Under the pieces are notes generated by a model. The model made no database searches. It had not been told where the DNA came from and worked only from the letters and a program-made list of their open reading frames with translations. A stretch of DNA of 64,000 nucleotides. Origin: Deltaproteobacteria bacterium (GTDB taxonomy: Bacteria; Myxococcota_A; Polyangia; Polyangiales; Ga0077539). The translations under genes and the position numbers were made by a program. This document shows, piece by piece, positions 41,182 through 51,858 of this stretch. The stretch lies in the NCBI GenBank assembly GCA_016704445.1, contig JADJAE010000029.1, positions 52,487-116,486 of the forward strand, read 5' to 3'. The first letter of the stretch is position 1, and every line of letters starts with the position of its first letter.

Positions 41182-42286
41182 TCACCGGACGGCCTGGAGG
41201 CTCGCGATGACCCAGGTTCCGATGGCGGCGTTGCTCGAGCTCGCGGCGACTCACAGCGGATTTGACGTCGATCTCGCCGCCCCGGCGGGCTGGATGGGCT
41301 TCGGCAGTACGCACGCCCCGCTGCGGGTGTGGTTGCACGGGGGGGACGCCGGTCTGGTCGTGGCGCTCTCGATGCGCAGCGTCCTCGGCGCCCTCGACAC
41401 CGAGGCGCTCGGCAGCCCGGTGACGATCGCCCTGCCCGCGGGGGCGGTCGGCGCCCGGGTCGTCGATGATCGGCCGGCACTGCAACGCGCGCTGCGCCGT
41501 GCGTGGCAGCTCTCGCGCACGCTACCCAACGAGCTACTGCACGCGTTCGAGCGGAGAACCCGGGCGCTTCCGAGGAGCACCGAGGCCGAGCGCCTCGTGG
41601 TGCAGCGCGTGGGGCAGGACCTCTTTCGCGCGGGTCTCCTGGACTACTGGGAGGGCCGCTGCGCCGTGACAGGCCTCGGTGTCCGCGAGCTCCTGCGGGC
41701 CAGTCACATCAAGCCGTGGGCGGAGTGCGAGACCGATGCCGAGCGCCTCGACGTGTTCAACGGATTCCTGCTGGAGGCGCGGATCGACGCGGTCTTCGAC
41801 CAGGGCTTCGTGACGGTGGCCGACGACGGTCGCGTGGTGGTGGCAGCCGAGCTCGGGACCGACGCGCGCGAGCTGCTGGGCCTGAATGACGGGCGCCGCG
41901 TGGCGTGGCTCGACGAACAGCACCGCACCTATCTGGCGTGGCATCGTGCGCGGGTGTTTCGCGGGGGGTGACACTGACTGTGGACGGCCATTGGGGTCGG
42001 CGCTCTGGGTGGCGACGAGGTGGCCGCCAGTTGAGCCAAGCTCTGGTCGCCATCCTCCCGAGATGGCGACCAGAGATGGCGACCACAGATGGCGATCTGC
42101 AACTTCTTGAAATTGCTGGATCCCTGGTTCGGATGGCGAGCCAGACAGCCACCTGACCGAGGCTAGCTGCTCGTGATGGGACCCATGTGCTCGTCGCGGA
42201 AGAAGCGCACGGCGTCAGCCTGTCTCGGCGTTCGGGCGGCGCCTGCGTCGATGTCGGGGAGAGCGCATGCGGGGGAGCGTCGGGCG
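40961..42286 (+). repeat. 1.33-kb direct repeat, copy 1
   Basis: It starts at CGAACAAGCCCATCGG inside the DUF1016 gene, covers the HNH gene, and ends at GGGGGAGCGTCGGGCG. Copy 2 is at 51857-53186 in the same orientation, about 10.9 kb away, and is nearly identical at DNA level apart from a more diverged stretch at the end of the HNH gene. The segment between the copies holds all the decayed insertion sequences and the protease remnant. Confidence 0.92.
41207..41971 (+). CDS. HNH endonuclease (copy 1)
   Basis: 254 aa. The C-terminal HNH_2-type nuclease domain (about 125-240) contains YWEGRCAVTGLGVRELLRASHIKPWAECETDAERLDVFNGFLLEARIDAVFDQGFVTV: paired His in ASHIKPW and the Asn/His-type metal site in FNGFLL...ARIDAVFD. 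The N-terminal half (about 1-110) is of unknown fold. This nuclease class appears in McrA-like and stand-alone restriction roles. It follows the DUF1016 gene. A near-identical intact gene is at 52105-52869; about 15 residues differ, mostly in the last 40. Confidence 0.88.
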   Translation: MTQVPMAALLELAATHSGFDVDLAAPAGWMGFGSTHAPLRVWLHGGDAGLVVALSMRSVLGALDTEALGSPVTIALPAGAVGARVVDDRPALQRALRRAWQLSRTLPNELLHAFERRTRALPRSTEAERLVVQRVGQDLFRAGLLDYWEGRCAVTGLGVRELLRASHIKPWAECETDAERLDVFNGFLLEARIDAVFDQGFVTVADDGRVVVAAELGTDARELLGLNDGRRVAWLDEQHRTYLAWHRARVFRGG

Positions 42287-42360
42287 CGCGAGCAGTCAGG
42301 GGCTGGTTCGGGAGGGCGGACTCGCAGCGAATTCCGCGTCCTGATGCTCGTTCGATTACA

Positions 42361-42549
42361 GCGGCGGGCGTGTCGTTGCCGTTGGTGTGGCGCGAGCATT
42401 ACGTCGTTGCCGCTGTGGGCGCCGTCGAGGTCGAGGCCGCCGTCGCGCTTGTCGATCAGGGCTTCGAGGTCGTTGCATTCGACGAGTCCGAAGGCACCTG
42501 GGACGCGCCCTTCGCTTCGCTCGAACGCCTCCTCGGAAGGACTCCATGA
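42361..42549 (+). pseudogene. 5'-truncated small gene before the SNF2 helicase
   Basis: Only the last about 60 codons look coding: GVSLPLVWREHYVVAAVGAVEVEAAVALVDQGFEVVAFDESEGTW and SLERLLGRTP. The stop overlaps the helicase ATG (ATGA), as expected for an operon partner. The upstream portion of the open frame comes from the repeat copy 1 and is unrelated, so the duplication or a rearrangement removed the start of this gene. Confidence 0.5.
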
Positions 42550-43195
42550 CCTCCGCGCAGTTCAGCCCCGGCTCCCTCGTCCGCGCGCGCGGACGCGAGT
42601 GGATCGTCCTCAACGGTAGCGACGCCGACGTCTTGCGCGTGCGCCCGGTGTCCGGCTCCGAGGAAGACCAGACCCTCCTGCACCTCGGGCTCGAGCCCGA
42701 ACCCGTCACCGAGGCGACCTTCCCCCCGCCGACGCTGAAGCAGACCGCGAGTCACGGCGCGGCGACCCTCCTCCGCGACGCCCTCCTGCTCTCGCTCCGC
42801 CGCGGCGCCGGGCCCTTCCGGGCCGCGGGACAGATCGCCGTCGAGCCCCGGGCCTACCAGCTCGTCCCGCTGCTGATGGCGCTCAAGCTCGACGTGGTGC
42901 GTCTGCTCGTCGCCGACGACGTTGGCGTCGGCAAGACCATCGAGGCCGCTCTCATCGCGCGCGAGCTCCTCGATCGCGGCGACATCACCCGCTTCGCCGT
43001 CCTGTGTCCGCCGCACCTCGTCGATCAGTGGACCACCGAGCTCGAGGCGCGCTTCCACCTCCGCGCCGTGCCCGTCACCGCCCACGGCGCCGCGCGGCTG
43101 GAGCGCGACCTGCCCGTCGGCGACAGCATCTTCCACGCGCACCCGTTCACCGTGGTCAGCCTCGACTACATCAAGAGCGAGGCTACCCGTCGATC
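42546..43195 (+). pseudogene. SNF2-type helicase (DrmD-like), 5' fragment
   Basis: About 215 codons of a normally roughly 1,000-aa protein. It begins MTSAQFSPGSLVRARGREWIVL, typical of the SNF2 helicases linked with Eco57I-type methylases in class 1 DISARM and similar clusters, and has the helicase motif I region RLLVADDVGVGKTIEAALIARELLDRG (Walker A GVGKT) and motif Ia CPPHLVDQW. It breaks off after VVSLDYIKSE where an insertion-sequence remnant begins. The remaining motor domains are absent from the window. Confidence 0.8.
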
Positions 43196-43205
43196 AGCGC
43201 CATGC

Positions 43206-44935
43206 CTGAACGGACGTAGCGCCATCCAGGAGCTCCCAGGGGGTTGAACGCACGGTCCGTCCGGAGGCATGAGAGCGGTTCTCTACGCCAACCCTCGCAC
43301 CACGAGGCGGACCGTGCTCCCAACCAGTGCCCAAGTTGCCTCGACGACGCAAGGGCGTCGTGCCTCGCGTCCCTTCTCTCGCTTCGAGCGCGCCGGACGC
43401 CGTCGCCCACGCGGAGGCCCTCCACAACGAGCGGCGCCGCCCGCCTTCGGGGCCTCTCTCGTCGCACCCTGCATGCCTGGCGAGCGCGACGTCTGCGCGA
43501 CCCCGACCGCCCCGCACTCTCGGCCTTCCTCGCCAGCTCCGAGGGCGTGCGCGCCCTTCATCGCATCGTCGTGGCAGCCCTCTTCGTCTTCGGCGTGATG
43601 GGCGGCGCCGGCGCCGCGACGCTCCGCACCTTCTTCGTCCTCGCCGGTCTGGCGCCCTGGATCGCCTGCTCGGAGAGCACCCTGCGACGCGCCTCCACGA
43701 CCCTGATCGACGCCATCGGGACGTGGGGCGACGCCACCGGCGAGCAGATGGGAAACGCGGTGCGCGGCGGCCCCGAGCGGTTGATCTCCATCGCCCTCGA
43801 CGAGACCTGGAAGCGCAGCATGATCCTCGTCGTGATGGACACCGCCTCGGGCTTCGTTCTCGCCGAGGTGCATGCCGTCGCGCGCGACGCGGCCACCTGG
43901 ACGGTCACGATGGCGAAGGTGTTGGCGCGCTGCCAGTGAAGGTCGTGCAGGCCGGGGCCGACGAGGCCAGGGGCATCGCGGCCTGCGCGCGGGGGATGCC
44001 GGGGCATCGCGGAGCGATCTGTTCCAGGGACTGCACGAGCTTGGCCCCGTGCTCGGGGCGCTCACAGCAAGCTCGCCGAAGCAGAGGCCGCCGCCAAAGC
44101 GACGCGGGGAGGCTCAGCGCGGGCGGTACGAGGGACGCCCCAGGCATCGGCCGCACGGGCGACGCACACCGAGCACCGGCAGCCGCGCGGCGCCTGCGCC
44201 ATCGCATCGAGACCGCCACCGAATGCATCCGGGCCTGAGCCGGGCGTTCCACCCGAGACCTCGCGACCGGCGAGCGAGTCGAGGCGTCGCGGTGCGGCGC
44301 AGCCGGAGAGCAGCCCTGGCGCGAATGCCTGTACGCCGCGCAGGAGAGCGACGTGCGTCCCAAGGTGCTCGAACGGATCCAAAGTGCCGCGGCTGGTGCC
44401 GACCTGACGGCCCGCCCACCTGGTGGGAGCGATTCGAGGCGGCCCAGCGGAGGCCCTGGGTTGCCCGCAACGCTGACGGCCGTGGTGCGCGACCTCGTGG
44501 ATCCCGTGGGCGTACCTCACGCACCGGCGGACGGTGGCGTCGCACGCCGCGGAGCGGTCGGCGCTCGGCGCGGTGTTGACGACGGTGACCACGAAGCTCG
44601 CCTGCGCATGTCGGCGTGGTCGTCGCTGTCGTCGAGCAGGCAGGAGTCGCTGCAGCGATGGGCGGTCGCGATCGTCGCGCACTTCGTCCGGACCTCGTCG
44701 TGCTTCGAAGGTCGCAATGGCTTCCAGTCGTTGCGGTACCACCACCGCCGCGTCCTGCCGCCCGCGCTGCCCAAGGCGCTCACGGTGATCCACAACTACG
44801 TGCTGCGCCGTGACGACGGAACCACCGCCGCCAAGCGCTTCTTCGGCATCCCCCACAGCGACCTCTTCGAGCACCTCCTCCAGGTCATCCCCCACTCCCG
44901 CTGCCGCGGAAGCGCACGGGGTGAGCCCTGAACGG
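43206..44935 (+). mobile_element. Decayed insertion sequence with DUF6399-type transposase
   Basis: The helicase frame ends just before 43206. A transposase-like protein can be followed through several frames: RTLHAWRARRLRDPDRPAL, ALHRIVVAALFVFGVMGGAGAATLRTFF and ISIALDETWKRSMILVVMDTASGFVLAE in frame to 43939, then VKVVQAGADEARGI, DLFQGLHELGPVLG, and finally SSCFEGRNGFQSLRYHHRRV...TVIHNYVLRRDDGTTAAKRFFG (to about 44930), the DUF6399 signature. At least four frameshifts make it inactive. The word CTGAACGG occurs at both borders (43206 and 44928). Confidence 0.7.
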
Positions 44936-45069
44936 CTGACCGGGGATGGCGCGGATAGACGCATGGCCGCCCGCGACGACACAGATTCGCGGCGGGGAGA
45001 GTCGCCTTCAACCACCGCACCCCCGCAGTCCAAGAACCGACGACCTGCGTCGTCAGAGGGTTGACTTAG

Positions 45070-45577
45070 CTCGTTCCGCAATCGCACGGTCCCTCGCGCA
45101 TAGAGGCTGCGAATGGTGAGTTGGTACTCGGGCCCGGAAGCTCCGCTTGAGTGAGTGAGCACACACGGCTCACGCAGTTCCAGCGCACCACGAGCACCGT
45201 CCTCAGCCGTCCCCGCTTGGGTGATCACAGCGCGGCAGGTGGCACCCCACTGCGGAAGATGCGGTAGGTATCGGCCGCGCCGCGATAGCCCGCGACCTCA
45301 ACGGACACCCCACAGACACCAATCCAAGAGTCGAAAACAGCGCCCCGGGCCCGGAGACGATGGCCCGCACGCCGCCTGCGACGACTGCTCCCTCAAGAGT
45401 CGTATACATCGGTTGACAGTCAACGACGTCGATTGCGAGACCATCAGAGGTCAGCGGACTGCACCAGCGTTGAACGCCACCGTCGTCAGAGTCCGCCTCG
45501 ACAGCAATGAACTCCTCCGCGCAGCCCGAAGCGGCCGGGCCGGGAGTCTCGGATCGCAGAGTCCAACGTCGCGGCAT
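45070..45577 (-). pseudogene. Remnant of a secreted-protein gene
   Basis: On the minus strand from about 45577 the frame reads GCAEEFIAVEADSDDGGVQRWCSPL and CQPMYTTLEGAVVAGGVRAIV, then after a frame change ALELREPCVLTHSSG and YQLTIRSLYARGTVRLRNEL. Beta-rich, with several Cys, like secreted myxobacterial proteins; no family recognised. It is downstream of the protease remnant on the same strand. The rest of 44936-45669 holds nothing else I can support. Confidence 0.3.
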
Positions 45578-47732
45578 CCGATTAATCCTGGTCCCGTGGA
45601 GGCGAAACCTGGGTACAAGACGCGAGCAGCCAGGTGCTCAGCAACGCCACGCCGCTACGAGATAGATGTTGCGCATTATTCACCATGCGGGCAGAGCGTA
45701 GCCCCGCTGCGTCGAAGTCGCCAGATTGATCCGATAGTAATCACATCGTCTGCCGGCCACCGGGCGCACGCGGAACTCGTAGTCACCCGCGGCCAGAGCC
45801 TCGACATAACCACCGCCCGGCGGTGTTGCCTCCGATCCGCAACTGCGGCGCCGTCTGTCCAGCGCATGATCGCCTGTCCGCCCAAGTTAAGCATGTTGTG
45901 AGGACCCGCGCTCGGACCGTAGACGGCCAGCTCGACGGCACAACGCTGCTCAGTGTCGGAGACCGAAACGGACACGCCCTGGGACTCTGCGAGGGTGATC
46001 CGATAGGTATGCTCGGTCGACGAGGTTGGAAGGCGTCCCGCGAACCGGTCTCCCAGGACCGATGGGCATACCGAACCCCCGGACTCAGATCGCATGCAGG
46101 TGAGGACGACGCGCACCCAAGCCACGCCACCGTGGTGTAGGTTCCGGTAGTGTTTGCAAGCACGACCCAGGTCCAATGGCCAGCCGTCGGAAGACTTGGA
46201 ATCGACCAATAGGTGCTCGTCGACGTGATGGCGTGACTTGTGTAAAAATTTCCTGCCGGATCGTACAGAAGGACGGTCGCTGAAGACAGACCGCTGACCT
46301 GAATGTCCAAGTTCGTCGTGGTGTTGGGAACCTGAATCTGGAAGGCGTCCGCATCACCGACCGTGCCGGCTGAAGCAGACGTGGAATACGTGTGAACCAT
46401 GGGGAGGGCCTCGGCGACCGTCGCCGCAAGGTCATCGTAACCAGCCTCCAGCCGAATACGTCCTTCCCATCGCTGCGTTCCTGATCCTCCCCACACGTAA
46501 ACAGCGTACCAGCCTTGGTGGGCAGCGAGGAGTTGTCAGGGTGCCTGTGTATGAACTCCAGTACGTGCCCAGGTTGTCGAGAAGCGCGATCTCGACGTTG
46601 GGCGACCCGGCCGGTCCTTGAACCAAGTTTCGAGGCGATAGCTCGATCCCGCGACTCCGCGAACAGAATGACGTCGGCGTCGAGGTTGTCCTCAAGCTTC
46701 GGGTAGAGGCCCGACCCGTTGCCCCACCAGAGTTTGGTCCAGATGTTCGATCGTACCGGGATCGCCGTTCCACGCCACCAGTAGTCGGGGTAGTCGTCTC
46801 CGCCTCACAAAGCCGGTGCCGGAGTATACGGAACTAACCGCTCGAGTGACCTCGTGGCGCGCCACCGTGTTGTTCCGAAGCCGGCTGTAGTAGCTGTCGG
46901 TGCCGAGAACGAAGTCCCGGGTCGCGTTGTTCGACTGCCCGCCCGTGGAATACAGTACGCCCGCGAGTGCATCGCGCCAGCCGGCGGTGAACACAAGTCG
47001 CGTTCCCATCGTGTCCATGAAGTGATTGACGTAGGCGTCCGGCTTGCAGAGCAGCGCCGAGCCTGACGGACGGATTGGCCAGTTCTGGCACCGCAGACCC
47101 CTCTGACAGTTGGCGTCCGTCGTACACGTGCGCGCGCAAAGGCCGCCGTTTGGGAGACTCCATTGTACCCACCGTCGTCGGCCGCCGCGCACACGAACCC
47201 CCCCACATGTCACCTGGCCAGGACAATCGAGCGTGCTGCCGCATCTTGCGACCAAGTTCCAAAGTCGTCCGTCGTGGAATCGTAGGAAGTGTAGGTCCAG
47301 GGCCTGCGTAGTTTTCGGTCGGACTGTTGCTGCAAGTAGCGGTACCTCGGCAGAGCGGCCCCCAAAAGTTGCGCAACCGGATCCCTGCTCGCATCCCAGA
47401 TGTCGGGACGCCAAGACGAAGCCGGAGGCCGGAGATTGACCGGGATCGTAGAGGGGTTGAGGTTCTTGCAACCGGCACCGCTCTGACTGGCGCAGTTCTG
47501 CACCGTGTGGCCGAACTCGTGGGCTGCACTGATGATCGCGTCTCCATCAGTATCGCCGCCGTACCTACGTCGTCCGTGGCCCAGCAGGCGCAAACACCGA
47601 GGCCAAGAGGTACTCCCGTTCAGGTCTGGAGGTTGAAGTTTCCAGAATCTGACCCGCCGCAAGCGAGGGCTCCAACCGAGTTGAAAAGGAACGCGAACCG
47701 CTGCGTAAGGGCGGCGCAGCAAAGTGCTCGGA

Positions 47733-49011
47733 CTGAACGGACGTGGGGTGTCCGGGGATCTCCGGAGCTCCCAGAGGGGCGAGCATGAAGCTCGCGGCGG
47801 ACGTGACGAAGGTTTTGCAGGAGACGGCTGCGGCGTTGAGTGGCAGCGATCGTCGCCTGTTCATGGCGCGGACCGTGCGCGACCTGTTCGACGGGGTCAT
47901 GAACCGAGCCGTGCGCGCGCTCGACTGGGACGAGCGGACGTTGCGCAAGGGCAAGAACGAGCTGCGCTCCGGGATCGAGTGCCTCGATGGTCGTTCCGGT
48001 GGGGGTCGTCCGACGGCGCAGTCGCGCCTCCCGAACCTGATGCGGGATCTGCGCGACCTCGTCGATGGTCAGAGCCAAACCGATCCCCGGTTTCAAACAC
48101 AGAGGCTCTACACCCGCATCACTTCCGCGGAGGTCCGTCGGCAACTCATCACTCAGAAGGGGTACACGGACGAGGTTGCCGTGTGAGGAGACGATCCGCG
48201 TCAAGCTCAACGAGCTGGGGTACGGCCTGCGCGCCGTGGCCAAGACCAAGCCGAAAAAAAGATCGCCGCGACCGACGCGATCTTCGAGCAGATGAGTCGC
48301 GAGCGGGCGAAGGCCGCGAACTCGCCCAACGTGCTGGAGCTGTCGATGGACGCGAAGGCCGTCATCAAGGTGGGAGAGTTCTCCCGGTACGGCGTCAGTC
48401 GCGTTCTGGTGTTCACGCTCGATCACGATCACGGGGCCGACGGGAAGGTCACGCCGTACGGCATCCTGCTCACGGCCCACAAGGAGTTGACGGTCTCTCT
48501 GGCGACGGGACCGGTCACGGCCGACTTCATCGTCGATCAGCTCGACGCGTGGTGGTGCGCTCACCGGGAGCGCTTTCCGCAGGTCGATACGCTCCTGTTG
48601 CTTCAGGACAATGGCCCTGAGAACCAGAGCCGGCGCACGCAGTTTCTGTCTCGGATCGTAGCCTTCGCTCAGGCTCATCGGATCAACGTCCGCCTCGCGT
48701 ACTACCCGCCGTACCACAGCAAGTACAACCCCGTGGAACGCTGCTGGGGCGTGCCCGAACAGCACTGGAATGGGAGCGTCTCGGATACCGTCGAGACGAT
48801 CGTGAACTTCGTTCAGACCATGACCTGGAAGGGTGCCGCACCCATCGTGCAACTGGTCACCACGACGTACGCCAAGGGGATCTCGCTCACACGAGCCGCG
48901 ATGGCGAAGGTCGAGGCGCAGGTGCAACGGCTCGCGGGCCTGGAGGCATGGTTCGTCGATATCCTGTGTGCGCCGAAAGTCGCGCAGGTCGGTGGAGGGC
49001 ACTGAACGGAC
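47733..49011 (+). mobile_element. ISAzo13-type insertion sequence inside the protease gene
   Basis: It splits the protease remnant: the coding sequence on the two sides joins in the same direction. The 11-base word ACTGAACGGAC is found at both borders (47732-47742 and 49001-49011) in direct orientation, so it may be the target duplication or part of the IS ends. I could not find clear terminal inverted repeats. Confidence 0.75.
47785..49005 (+). pseudogene. ISAzo13-family transposase with two frame changes
   Basis: Rhodopirellula-type DDE transposase. N-terminal part KLAADVTKVLQETAAALSG, ALDWDERTLRKGKNELRSG; then a +1 shift near 48172 (GAGGTTG) and CEETIRVKLNELGYGLRAVAKTKPKK; then a return to the first frame at a run of seven A (48254-48260), continuing FEQMSRERAKAANSPNVLELSMDAKAVIKVGEFSR and DNGPENQSRRTQF, YYPPYHSKYNPVERCWG (catalytic-domain motifs). 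The two shifts cancel. It is inactive unless the shifts are sequence errors. Confidence 0.8.
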
Positions 49012-50559
49012 CAGCACCCCGGCGAGAAAACTGCGGCGCCCTAACCTCCTGAGACAGGTGGTCACGTACCATCGCCTGCCAGTAGGTAAACCACCCAAAG
49101 AGAAGCGCGTGCTGCGGAGGATACTGCCCACTGCTGGGGTTTGCTGCCCAAGACGCGTTCGGATCACCGAAGTTGAACGCGGGAACTCCCGCCGGGTTCC
49201 AGGCGACGCGCAAGGGGACAGGCGCGTTCGTGTTGATGTCCTGGCGCTCGACGCGCCCGTAGTGGGCAGGGTTGAGCTACCGACGGGGCCTCCAAGCCGA
49301 TCTGTACGAGTGACTGGGTAAAGTTGTGGGTACCATCGACGTACGTGTTCCGTACGACGACCCATCTGCGGGATTGACGACGTTCGCGCTGCGAAAACGG
49401 ATCGTTTGCTGGAGACAGGGGCCGACCTGCTCACGCGCTGGCAGTCCCGGCATCCTCGCCGGTCCGTAACGATCCACCTGTCGGTGAGCCTGAAGGACCT
49501 CCCCATCGACGGCTCCAACGGTAACCGACCAGCCGCTCCGATAGCCTACGTGCCAATACGGAGCACACCGATTGCTGCAAGACCAGCGCAGTTGCGCCGA
49601 GACGCGGCATCGTTAGGCGTCCGATCGCTGGCTGAGATCGCCAGGGAGCTCAGATGGCGATCCGCGATGGAGGTCGCGCGATCAGCCGCGATCCACTGCT
49701 CGCGAGGGGCGTTAGGACGTTCAGCTCTTCCAGTGTTCGTGATCACCTTGAGCTGGGTCAAGACACCCGGTCCGAGCCGGGATGATGCGGTGCTCACGAA
49801 GGCTTCGATGAACTCCCCATCGACCGGCAGTCCTTCCCGCAACCTCTCCCCATGAAGGACCGTGACCTCATCGCCAAGCCCTGACGTGCCCGAAAGGACA
49901 AGATCCGCGCGAGAATCGAATCCCCAGATCTGCGACACCTCGTCATAGTGCGCGTCCAGGAAGGCATTCCAGACGCCCTGCGCATCCAGTTCGCGGCGGA
50001 CGAAGAGGAGGTTCTCGACGTCTGATGGTCCCCCGTGGATGTCGTCCCAGGCCACACTGAGCTGGCCACCAGCAGCTGAAGCGAGACGGTCCAGAGCCGA
50101 GCGCTGGGTCGGAGTTTCGGCCCCGAGCACATGGGTTCCGCGCATGCCGAGCCTGCCCTCCCGCGCGAAGGACGCTTCCCGTCGTAGCTCCCCGTATTCC
50201 TCCAACTCGGCCTGCGAAAGATATCGCAGGCCGTCTCGCACACGAGCGCCGGTTCTCCCGCCGCTCCGCTGAAGCAGTGCTCCAACAGGAGACATGCCGG
50301 CGGATGATGGTCTTGTCTGGGTGACGTGCCCCTCTTCTGGCAGAGCATCATCGGCAGGCGCCGACACGCGCGCGTCCAACTGGTCTGCCGCGCCGGCGGA
50401 GAGTACGTCCGTCGAGTTCTGCCCTTCGACGGTCCCTGCATCGCTTGAGATGATGGGCTGTACAGCCAAAGACTCTGTGGAGTGGAAACCGCAGCCCACA
50501 AAGCTGGTAGCGCAAAGCAGTGCCGCAATCCTGCGGCACGTTTGACGAGTAGACTTCAT

Positions 50560-51011
50560 CAGCGAACCCCTTGCACCGAGTGCTACTAGAGGCTTGGTCG
50601 GCCGTCAATCCGGGATGATGCGCACCCGGTTGATCTGGACGGGGGATAGTCCAGGCGGCTGGGATGGGAGACCATCCAGCGTCCGAACCGTCCCTCGTGG
50701 CGGCGAAGAGACCTGTTGATTCGATGGTTTACAGAAGAGATAGCGATTTGGTGAAGCGCCCCCGCGGGCGGGTGACCGCCGACGGTGAGGCTCCAGGCGC
50801 TTCGCCAAGGCGCGGTTGAACGAAGCCGCGGAGCCTCCGCTCGGCCGTCAGTCCAGAACCCTATGGGGAAATTAGCCGAAGCCCTTGTTTCCCAGCGATT
50901 CAGTCAGTAGCGGGAGGGACTCGGCGGGTGTTCAGGGCGGCACATGGGGCGAAGGTCGGACACATCGTAACGCGGTCCGGCCTGCCGCGAAGCGGCTTCG
51001 TTCAAGAATCA
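50560..51011. other. Intergenic region upstream of the protease remnant
   Basis: No gene found. It contains the former promoter region of the protease gene and the 188-bp inverted-repeat segment at 50817-51004. Confidence 0.5.
50817..51004. repeat. 188-bp segment bounded by 14-bp inverted repeats
   Basis: TTGAACGAAGCCGC at 50817-50830 has its exact reverse complement at 50991-51004. The interior has no open frame of note. It could be a MITE or the end of an IS66-type element, since the IS66-like remnant starts seven bases further on. Confidence 0.55.
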
Positions 51012-51782
51012 TTACGCGCATGAGTAAGGTCTAGACCCGCTGGCGGTGCCGCAGGCGGAGGCGTGATGGGGCCTCCTTCGCCCGACCGGCAGGAGCTTCT
51101 TCCGCGACGGTGACGTTGGCCGCGCCTCGTGACCCGCCGCGAGCACCTCGGCGCTGCGGTGCAGGATCTGTTGGATCCCCCCGCGCGAGACGGTCAATCC
51201 CTGGCGCTCGAACAGCTTCTTCGTCTGGCCGAGAGTCAGCCCGAGTTCGCTCTTGGTCTGGACGATCTCGGCCTGGGCGCGCACACCGAGCTTGGGGCTC
51301 GGGCCCAGGCCGCCCGGCAGGGGCGCCAGCACGGCCGCCTTGCAGTCGCGGCAGCGCCCTCGGCATCGACGGAAGCGGATGACCTCCTTGCGCGCCGGGA
51401 TGAGCTCCTCGACGAAGTGCTCGCCGGGCTCCTCCTCGGTGGGCTCGATGATGCCGCCGCACGAGCACCTCGACGGCACGGGCACCGGGACGTCTCGGTC
51501 GGCGGACGTCGGGGCGGGACGACTGGTGCCCTCGTACCCCTCGGGCCGACCGGGGCCGCGACCCGTCGCACGCCGCTTGTCGCGAGGTTTCTGCGCGATC
51601 TTGCCGCCGGGGCGGACACGATGGCCGCGCTTCCACGCCTCGATCACCTTGCTCAGCTCACCGACGATCCGCTCCAGCTCCGCGATCCGTGCGTCGCGCT
51701 GGCGCAGCATCTCCTCCAGCTCGGCGATGCTCTCGGCGTCGGTCACACCGCGAGTAGAGCTCTCGTCCGAGCGGAGAAACAA
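51012..51782 (-). pseudogene. IS66-family transposase, N-terminal part only
   Basis: 256 codons. The N-terminal coiled coil (ELEEMLRQRDARIAELERIVGELSKVI), the basic linker (RDKRRATGRGPGRPEGYEG) and the zinc-finger region (CSCGG...RFRRCRGRCRDCKA, then LGPSPKLGVRAQAEIVQTKSELGLTLGQTKKLFERQGLTVSRGGIQQILH) are the TnpC start of IS66 elements. The DDE catalytic domain is missing; the frame ends in unrelated Arg/Ser-rich sequence. Confidence 0.8.
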
Positions 51783-51858
51783 GGCCCTCGTGCACGATCC
51801 GTCGCCGGGCCCGCTGGCGCGCGTCCGACCGCCCAGCTCATTGAGCTAAACAGGTACG

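Larger units (their letters stand above)
45670..50559 (-). pseudogene. Secreted zinc metalloprotease lipoprotein, shattered and IS-interrupted
   Basis: ATG 50559 starts a signal peptide with lipobox FVGC and a propeptide-like region in one intact 337-aa frame (to 49546). The sequence then continues only across frame changes: YWHVGYRSGWSVTVGAVDG, RNTYVDGTHNFTQSLVQI and LRVAWNPAGVPAFNFGDPN down to 49012. After the ISAzo13-type insertion it resumes with AHEFGHTVQNC (zinc HExxH site, about 47500), a Cys-rich stretch (CTTDANCQRGLRCQNW) and pre-peptidase C-terminal-like domains (DADAFQIQVPNTTTNLDIQVSGLSSATVLLYD, about 46300). No functional product is possible. This stretch has visibly lower GC than the core. 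Confidence 0.7.

Noticed and set aside
42187..42360. Start of a 120-aa gene before the SNF2 helicase
   Set aside because: This part belongs to the end of the 1.33-kb repeat and is found in copy 2 without the downstream gene; only the last about 60 codons were kept as a remnant.
50817..51004. Integron attC-like structure
   Set aside because: Inverted arms are present but no RYYYAAC/GTTRRRY core sites or cassette array; treated as a plain inverted repeat.
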